From Acidimicrobiales bacterium (GTDB lineage: Bacteria; Actinomycetota; Acidimicrobiia; Acidimicrobiales; UBA8190): a DNA stretch of 11,457 bases. The stretch spans positions 1 through 11,457 of the forward strand of contig JASHZK010000297.1 of the NCBI GenBank assembly GCA_030042575.1. The letters are read 5' to 3'. The translations under genes were made by a program, and so were the position numbers. Positions 7,564 through 11,457 of the stretch are shown here, piece after piece. Position 1 is the first letter of the stretch; the number at the start of each line of letters is the position of its first letter. Below the pieces are notes generated by a model that ran no database searches, had not been told where the DNA came from, and saw nothing but the letters and a program-made list of their open reading frames with translations.

Positions 7564-8321
7564 TGCCGACCTCGGTACGGATCGAGAGCAGTCGGTTGAT
7601 CCTGCGCGAGCTGACCGCCGACGACGTCCCCGCCTTGCGCGACGTGGTGGACGACCCCATGGCCCGTCGCTTCTACGTGGTGACCGATCCGGCCCTCAAC
7701 GACATGGAGGCGTACGTGGCCGAGGCCATGGCCAACGCCGCCAGCGTGCCCCGCACCATGTACCAGCTGGGGGTGGTCAGGCGCGACAGCGGCGAGCTGA
7801 TCGGTCGGACCTACATCTCTCTGACCGGCCTGCTCGGTGTGCCCGACCTGGGCATGGTCATCTCGGCCCGCCACCGGGGCGAGAACTTCGGCACCGAGGT
7901 GATGCAGCTGTTGGTACGCGTGTCGTTCGAGAGCCTCGAGCTCGACGCCGTGTGGGCCATGTGCCGCCCGGACAACATCCGTGCCCAACGACTGTGCGTG
8001 GGCGTCGGGATGCGGCTGGTCCGTCGCATCAAGGACTGGCCCCGGGTGGAGGGCGAGCACGACGATTCCCTGCTCTACGTCGCCTACCGGGACCGGCCCG
8101 GCTGGGGGTCGCCTGGGCCTCGGCCAGGCGCCGGCGACGCCCTCCCGTCGCCCAGGTTCGAGGCCTGCCGGTGCCTTCGGCCCACCTGTCCGTGCCCGGC
8201 CTCTCGTCACTATGCCCTGGAGTTGCGATGGCTGCTGCGCGCCCTGCGCCGACAGCTGGCCGCGCCGGAGCGCCCCGAGGTCATGCCTCCGGCTCGAACC
8301 GGGCCGTCGTCGAGGAATTGA
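7563..8321 (+). CDS. GNAT-family N-acetyltransferase, RimJ/RimL type, with C-terminal extension
   Basis: Residues 6-177 form a GNAT domain of the RimJ/RimL (acetyltransf_3) kind. It opens with RIESSRLILRELTADDVPAL (6-25), continues through YQLGVVRRDSGELIGRTYIS (67-86) and the acetyl-CoA loop ISARHRGENFGTEVMQLLV (100-118), and ends with DAVWAMCRPDNIRAQRLCVGVGM (128-150), equivalent to the family's N-x-x-S-x-x-x-x-E-K-x-GM motif. The reaction is acetyl transfer from acetyl-CoA to an amine, on a sugar, protein or small molecule. ATG 7563 shares its A with the previous stop. The last ~75 residues are not GNAT-like: a Pro/Gly stretch, a cysteine cluster (CRCLRPTCPC, 202-211), then a short Leu/Arg helix. 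They overlap the 3' end of the minus-strand gene by 41 bases. The tail may be poorly conserved read-through. Confidence 0.78.
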   Translation: MPTSVRIESSRLILRELTADDVPALRDVVDDPMARRFYVVTDPALNDMEAYVAEAMANAASVPRTMYQLGVVRRDSGELIGRTYISLTGLLGVPDLGMVISARHRGENFGTEVMQLLVRVSFESLELDAVWAMCRPDNIRAQRLCVGVGMRLVRRIKDWPRVEGEHDDSLLYVAYRDRPGWGSPGPRPGAGDALPSPRFEACRCLRPTCPCPASRHYALELRWLLRALRRQLAAPERPEVMPPARTGPSSRN

Positions 8322-10764
8322 AGGCCTGGACGTAGCCCACCGGGGCTCGGCCACCGGCGGGGACCAGGGTGACCGTGCGCCGGCCACCAGGGGCCAGATG
8401 GAACCACGAGTCGGACGGGTGGAACCCGGGCACCTCGACCCGCACCCATTGGGCGAGACGCCGGGTGGACACGGTCAGCTGCCAGGTCCCGCCCGCATCC
8501 CGGCCGACTGCGCCGTGCAGCCCGACGTCGGCCTCCAGGGGGCGCAGCGGCCCCGTGGGCAGGTACACGGCTTCACCGAGGCAGCTGCCGCCCTCCTCCA
8601 CCAGTTTCACGTCGACGACGTCCCACGCCGGCGGACCGAAGCCGTAGGCGGCGTTCAGGTCGCGAAACCCGTCGAACAGGTCCCCCACGTCCATCTCGGT
8701 CCCGCACCGAGCCCCGAGCTCGATCGTGCGCTCGCACTGCTCGACACACAGTTCGCCCCGGACGAACAGCGCCACCTGCACCGTCCCCCGGATCCGGCGG
8801 GACGAGTCGTTGAGCAGGTGCACCCGCAGGCCGTTCAACCCCTCGTCGCTGACCAGCACGGCCACAGGGGCCAGCACCGGGCGCAGGGCGTACCAGGGAG
8901 CCTTGGGCCGGCCCCAGGCGTCGACCAGGCCCCAACCGGGGCCGATCCGCAGGTCGCGCAGGGCCAGCACCAGCGCTCCGGCGCACGACGACCCGTGGCG
9001 GCGCCACTCGGTGAGGACGTTCGACACCAGGAACACGGCGGTGGCCCGGGCCAGCTCCAGGTAGCGCTCGGGATCCTGCCAACGCACGAGGAACGGATCG
9101 ATGCCGAAGGTCCGGGCCATGTAGAAGCCGTGCATGTCCTCCAGGTCCCAGGAGCGGCCGGCGTCGTGGTGCGCCCCTCGACGCCAGCGGGGGTCGTCGA
9201 GGGCGCCTTGGGGGCCGCCGAACATGTCCTCCACGCTCGAAGGCTCCGGAGGCGTGGCGAAGGCCAGGCACTCGCTGGCGAAGCGGACCCCGTCGCTGCG
9301 CAGGGAGCTCAGGGGACGCAGGTACCCGCCGATGCCGAAGTAGTGGCTGACACCCTGGTCCATCCGGAAGGGCGTGGTCCCTCCGGTCGGGTTGTTGGCC
9401 ACGTAGGGCACGCCGGGCAGCCAGTGGTCGACCAGCCGAGGGATGTGGTCATCGAACAGGGCACTGCTCCACTCCTGTCGGGGGAGCCCGAGCATGGCCG
9501 CCTGCTCCTCCACCTCCTGGCCACCGCACACCACGGCCAGCGCCGGATGGCCCGACAGCTCGGAGAAGACCGACGACAGCTCCTCGTCCACCTGCTCCAG
9601 GAAGGCCTGGTCGCTCGGCGGGTCCAAGAAGGCGAACATGCAGTCCTGCCACACGAGGATGCCCATCTCGTCGCACAGGTCCCAGAACAGTGGGTCCTGG
9701 TACACGCCCGTGGCCGGGATCCGCACCATGTTCATGTTGGCCGCCACCACCAGCTCGAGTTGCTCCCGCAGGGCCCCGGCGTCACACGTCATCGACACCG
9801 GGTCGATGGGCATCCAGGTGGCCCCTCGGCAGAACAGGCGCTCGCCGTTCACCTCCAGCTCGAATCCCCCGTCCTCCTCGTGCACGTGCACGGTACGGAA
9901 ACCGACGCGCCCCAAGGGCAGCGATCCGCCCTCGAGCTCCAGGGCCACGTCGTAGAGCGGCTGACCCCCGTGGGTGGCGGGCCACCACCGCTCGACGCCC
10001 CCCAAGCGCAGCGTTCCCTCCACCACGTAGCCGTCCCCTTCGGCTCGCAGCGTCACAGGAGCTCGCTCGGAACCGACGCGCAGCAGGGGTGCGCTTCTCC
10101 CCGGGGAGAACGAAGCCAGGCCGAGCGAGGCTTCGACCACACCGTCGTCACCCTGGCAGGTGGCCGTCACCTTGCGCCGGAGCACGAGCGGCGACGTCGC
10201 CGGCGCCAGCGTCACCGCCCGCCACGGGCCCACCGGGGCCGGGGTCGCCGCCCAGCCGGGGAGACGACCGAGCAGGGTGGTGCGGATCCAGCGGAGGTTG
10301 CGTTCGCGCACCAGGTAGCTCTTCCACCGAGGGCGGGGGAAGCGCTGCGACAGCCGGGTGGCCAGGTTCGAGCACCGCACCACCAACTCGTTGTCGCCGG
10401 CCAGGTCCGAGACGACGACATGGCGGGGGACGAACATGTTCTCGCTGTGCAAGACGGCTCGGCCGTTGAGCCACACGTCGGCGATGGTGGCCAGTCCGCC
10501 GAAACGCAGGAGCCATCCACCGGCCTGATCAGCGGCTGGCGGTCCCGGGAAACGGCAGCGGAACCACCAGTCCTCGGCATCGAAGTCGCGATCCTCGAAG
10601 GAGACACCGGCCTGGCGCAGGGCGGCGGCGGCCGTTCCCGGCACCACCGCCGGGAGCCAGTCGTCCGACAGGCTGGCCAGCGCGGCCACGTCGCCCACAG
10701 CACCGGGAGGCGCAGCGGCGCACTCCCAGGTCGCCTCCACGAGCAGATCCAGTGGGGAGCGCAC
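8281..10764 (-). CDS. Glycoside hydrolase family 2 protein, beta-mannosidase-like
   Basis: An 827-residue enzyme with the GH2 layout: an N-terminal jelly-roll sugar-binding domain (about 30-190; DVWLNGRAVLHSENMFVP at 96-113, VGPWRAVTL at 178-186), an Ig-like domain (190-290), a TIM barrel (about 290-600) and C-terminal beta domains. In the barrel, CRGATWMPID (312-321) and YQDPLFWDLCDEMGILVWQD (355-374) are typical of beta-mannosidases. The acid/base is assigned to E417 in VCGGQEVEEQ and the nucleophile to E498 in RFASECLAFA; the 81-residue spacing is of the usual order. The Asn normally preceding the acid/base is Gln here, and the W-G-G-G loop is replaced by I-P-A-T-G. There is no signal peptide, so it probably acts in the cytoplasm. 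GTG 10764 lies 8 bases after a TACGCT box. Glycan trimming or recycling is inferred; the substrate could also be another beta-glycoside. Confidence 0.83.
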   Translation of the reverse strand: MRSPLDLLVEATWECAAAPPGAVGDVAALASLSDDWLPAVVPGTAAAALRQAGVSFEDRDFDAEDWWFRCRFPGPPAADQAGGWLLRFGGLATIADVWLNGRAVLHSENMFVPRHVVVSDLAGDNELVVRCSNLATRLSQRFPRPRWKSYLVRERNLRWIRTTLLGRLPGWAATPAPVGPWRAVTLAPATSPLVLRRKVTATCQGDDGVVEASLGLASFSPGRSAPLLRVGSERAPVTLRAEGDGYVVEGTLRLGGVERWWPATHGGQPLYDVALELEGGSLPLGRVGFRTVHVHEEDGGFELEVNGERLFCRGATWMPIDPVSMTCDAGALREQLELVVAANMNMVRIPATGVYQDPLFWDLCDEMGILVWQDCMFAFLDPPSDQAFLEQVDEELSSVFSELSGHPALAVVCGGQEVEEQAAMLGLPRQEWSSALFDDHIPRLVDHWLPGVPYVANNPTGGTTPFRMDQGVSHYFGIGGYLRPLSSLRSDGVRFASECLAFATPPEPSSVEDMFGGPQGALDDPRWRRGAHHDAGRSWDLEDMHGFYMARTFGIDPFLVRWQDPERYLELARATAVFLVSNVLTEWRRHGSSCAGALVLALRDLRIGPGWGLVDAWGRPKAPWYALRPVLAPVAVLVSDEGLNGLRVHLLNDSSRRIRGTVQVALFVRGELCVEQCERTIELGARCGTEMDVGDLFDGFRDLNAAYGFGPPAWDVVDVKLVEEGGSCLGEAVYLPTGPLRPLEADVGLHGAVGRDAGGTWQLTVSTRRLAQWVRVEVPGFHPSDSWFHLAPGGRRTVTLVPAGGRAPVGYVQAFNSSTTARFEPEA

Positions 10765-10772
10765 GACCGGTC

Positions 10773-10778
10773 AGCGTA
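10773..10778 (-). promoter_or_regulatory. Predicted -10 box for the GH2 gene (leaderless)
   Basis: The minus strand reads TACGCT here, a TANNNT -10 box, followed by 8 bases and then the GTG start of the GH2 gene. With no Shine-Dalgarno site, a transcript starting at or next to the GTG is the simplest reading. No -35 box is evident. Confidence 0.4.
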
Positions 10779-10856
10779 GCGGTCGGCCTGCGCGCCGCCC
10801 GGCTCCGACGTCGCCTCCGGCGCACGCCGGGGCGGGTGGGCGACACGGCGCCCTCC

Positions 10857-10862
10857 TACAAT
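10857..10862 (+). promoter_or_regulatory. Predicted -10 box upstream of the hydrolase leader
   Basis: TACAAT matches the -10 consensus TATAAT at 5 of 6 positions and stands out in very GC-rich surroundings. Transcription would start at about 10869-10871, placing ATG 10871 at the 5' end of the RNA. No convincing -35 is seen. Confidence 0.45.
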
Positions 10863-10870
10863 CGACGCTG

Positions 10871-10891
10871 ATGAACGGGGCCGGCACGTGA
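10871..10891 (+). CDS. Possible 6-codon leader ORF overlapping the hydrolase start
   Basis: ATG 10871 opens a reading frame encoding M-N-G-A-G-T and stopping at TGA 10889-10891. The stop overlaps the GTG start of the hydrolase in the arrangement GTGA. The ATG lies 8 bases after TACAAT, the spacing expected for a leaderless start. Its codons run through the 5' arm of the hairpin at 10876-10909. If translated, it could open that hairpin and hand ribosomes to the hydrolase. It may equally be a chance ORF, since such short frames are common; only its placement makes it worth listing. Confidence 0.25.
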   Translation: MNGAGT

Positions 10892-10909
10892 AGGTCACGC
10901 CCGGCCCCG
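10876..10909 (+). promoter_or_regulatory. Strong hairpin enclosing the hydrolase start codon
   Basis: In the RNA, CGGGGCCGG (10876-10884) pairs perfectly with CCGGCCCCG (10901-10909). After a small 2-by-1 internal loop, CGTGA (10887-10891) pairs with TCACG (10895-10899) around an AGG loop. That makes 14 base pairs, mostly G-C. GTG 10888 lies in the inner stem and would be hidden from ribosomes. No T-run follows, so it is not an intrinsic terminator. A translational control element is the inferred role. Confidence 0.5.
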
Positions 10910-11457
10910 GGCACGGAGCCGAAGCGGTGGTCCGAGATCCTCGGACGGGGGCGACGGAGACACCCCTCTGGTTCGGGCGCGGTGCACAGACGCTGTTCGG
11001 ATGGTGGCACCAGCCTGCCGGAGGACGAGCCAGAGCCGGAGTGGTGCTGTGCCCGCCGCTGTTCATGGAGGCGATCAAGACCTACGCCACCTACCGGTCG
11101 CTGGCCGGGCGCCTGTGCACCTTGGGCTTCGGCGTGCTGCGCTTCGACTACACCGGTACCGGTGACTCAGCCGGAGACGACCTCGACGCCCCCCGAGTCC
11201 CGACGTGGACGGGCGACATCGAGTGCGCAGCCGAGGTGGTGCGCCGGGCCGGCCTGGCCGAGGTCGTGCTGGTGGGCATGCGCATGGGGGCGGCGTTGGC
11301 CGCGGCTGCGGCGGCGTCGTGCCATCCGGCCGGCGTGGTGCTGTGGGACCCGTGTCGCTCCGGACGCGCCTTCCTGCGAGAGCAGCGTGCGCTGTACGCC
11401 TTGCGCTTCGGGGGGGCCGAGGAGGGCGACGGCGCCGACGTGCCCGGTTTCGCCCTC
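10888..11457 (+). CDS. Alpha/beta hydrolase lacking the nucleophile serine (3' end outside window)
   Basis: The frame is open from GTG 10888 to the last base, giving 190 residues of an incomplete protein. An alpha/beta-hydrolase core is visible: TLFGWWHQPAG (35-45), the strand GVVLCPPLF (51-59), the loop LRFDYTGTGDSAGD (84-97), and the elbow VLVGMRMGAALAA (127-139). The elbow reads G-M-R-M-G, so Arg132 stands where the catalytic Ser belongs. That, with VLWDPCRSGRAFLREQ (151-166), resembles the exosortase-A-system-associated hydrolase 2 group (TIGR03101), recalled from memory. Function is unknown; a non-hydrolytic or binding role is possible. The start is uncertain: GTG 10927 has GGAG 8 bases upstream and would drop 13 non-conserved residues. 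It is divergent from the GH2 gene. Confidence 0.75.
   Translation, partial: MKVTPGPGHGAEAVVRDPRTGATETPLWFGRGAQTLFGWWHQPAGGRARAGVVLCPPLFMEAIKTYATYRSLAGRLCTLGFGVLRFDYTGTGDSAGDDLDAPRVPTWTGDIECAAEVVRRAGLAEVVLVGMRMGAALAAAAAASCHPAGVVLWDPCRSGRAFLREQRALYALRFGGAEEGDGADVPGFAL

Larger units (their letters stand above)
10765..10887. promoter_or_regulatory. Divergent intergenic region between GH2 and hydrolase genes
   Basis: These 123 bases carry outward-facing -10-like boxes. On the minus strand TACGCT (10778-10773) lies 8 bases before the GH2 GTG. On the plus strand TACAAT (10857-10862) lies 8 bases before ATG 10871. Neither has a recognisable -35 at 16-18 bases. Between them sits a nested inverted repeat: GTCGCC (10810-10815) pairs with GGCGAC (10839-10844), enclosing CCGGCG (10817-10822) and CGCCGG (10825-10830). 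It lies upstream of both predicted transcription starts, so it would act as DNA, for example as an operator. GC-rich DNA makes such repeats by chance fairly often. Confidence 0.4.

Noticed and set aside
8166..8195. Cysteine cluster in the GNAT tail considered as a zinc-binding site.
   Set aside because: Four cysteines within ten residues lack the spacing of a known zinc ribbon, and this part of the protein may not be conserved.
7981..10779. A 932-codon open frame on the plus strand opposite the GH2 gene.
   Set aside because: Its translation is low-complexity and rich in Gly, Pro, Arg, His and Gln with no domain, while the opposite strand encodes a recognisable GH2 enzyme. It is a typical antisense shadow in GC-rich DNA.

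Overview
This is GC-rich DNA with tightly packed, often overlapping genes, frequent GTG starts and few Shine-Dalgarno sites. Several starts lie 6 to 8 bases after a TANNNT box, as leaderless actinobacterial genes do. The proteins fit an actinobacterium, possibly Acidimicrobiia; the taxon is an inference from composition and gene style. The window is a piece of an exopolysaccharide or surface-glycan locus, cut at both ends.

Left arm (1-5017, all +): the C-terminal end of a Wzy/O-antigen-ligase-like membrane protein, a WbbL-type GT2 glycosyltransferase, and three different GT4 glycosyltransferases. Gaps are 29-30 bases or the genes overlap (8 and 4 bases). A good sigma70-like promoter sits just before the second GT4 gene, whose GTG would be at or next to the transcription start, so the run probably contains at least two transcription units.

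Middle (5014-8321): two paralogous CelD/BcsL-type GNAT-fold proteins lie head to head around a 225-bp intergenic region that carries a 20-bp tandem repeat. The left one converges on the GT operon and shares a CTAG double stop with it. The right one is followed, with a 1-base overlap, by a RimJ/RimL-type GNAT acetyltransferase with an unusual C-terminal tail.

Right arm (8281-11457): a large, apparently cytoplasmic GH2 beta-mannosidase-like protein is encoded on the minus strand. It is divergent from a truncated alpha/beta hydrolase at the window edge, whose nucleophile elbow is G-M-R-M-G, without serine. That elbow and nearby motifs resemble the exosortase-A-associated 'hydrolase 2' group. The hydrolase start lies inside a strong 14-bp two-part hairpin, and a 6-codon ORF placed like a leaderless gene ends on the start codon (GTGA). 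This looks like a translational-coupling switch.

Taken together, the genes could build a glycan (GTs), polymerise or ligate it (Wzy-like), decorate it with acyl or aminoacyl groups (CelD-like and GNAT proteins) and trim or recycle it (GH2, hydrolase). The polymer is not identifiable from the sequence. No RNA genes, insertion sequences or CRISPR arrays were seen. The only gene-free stretches are 6181-6405 and 10765-10887, both described below.
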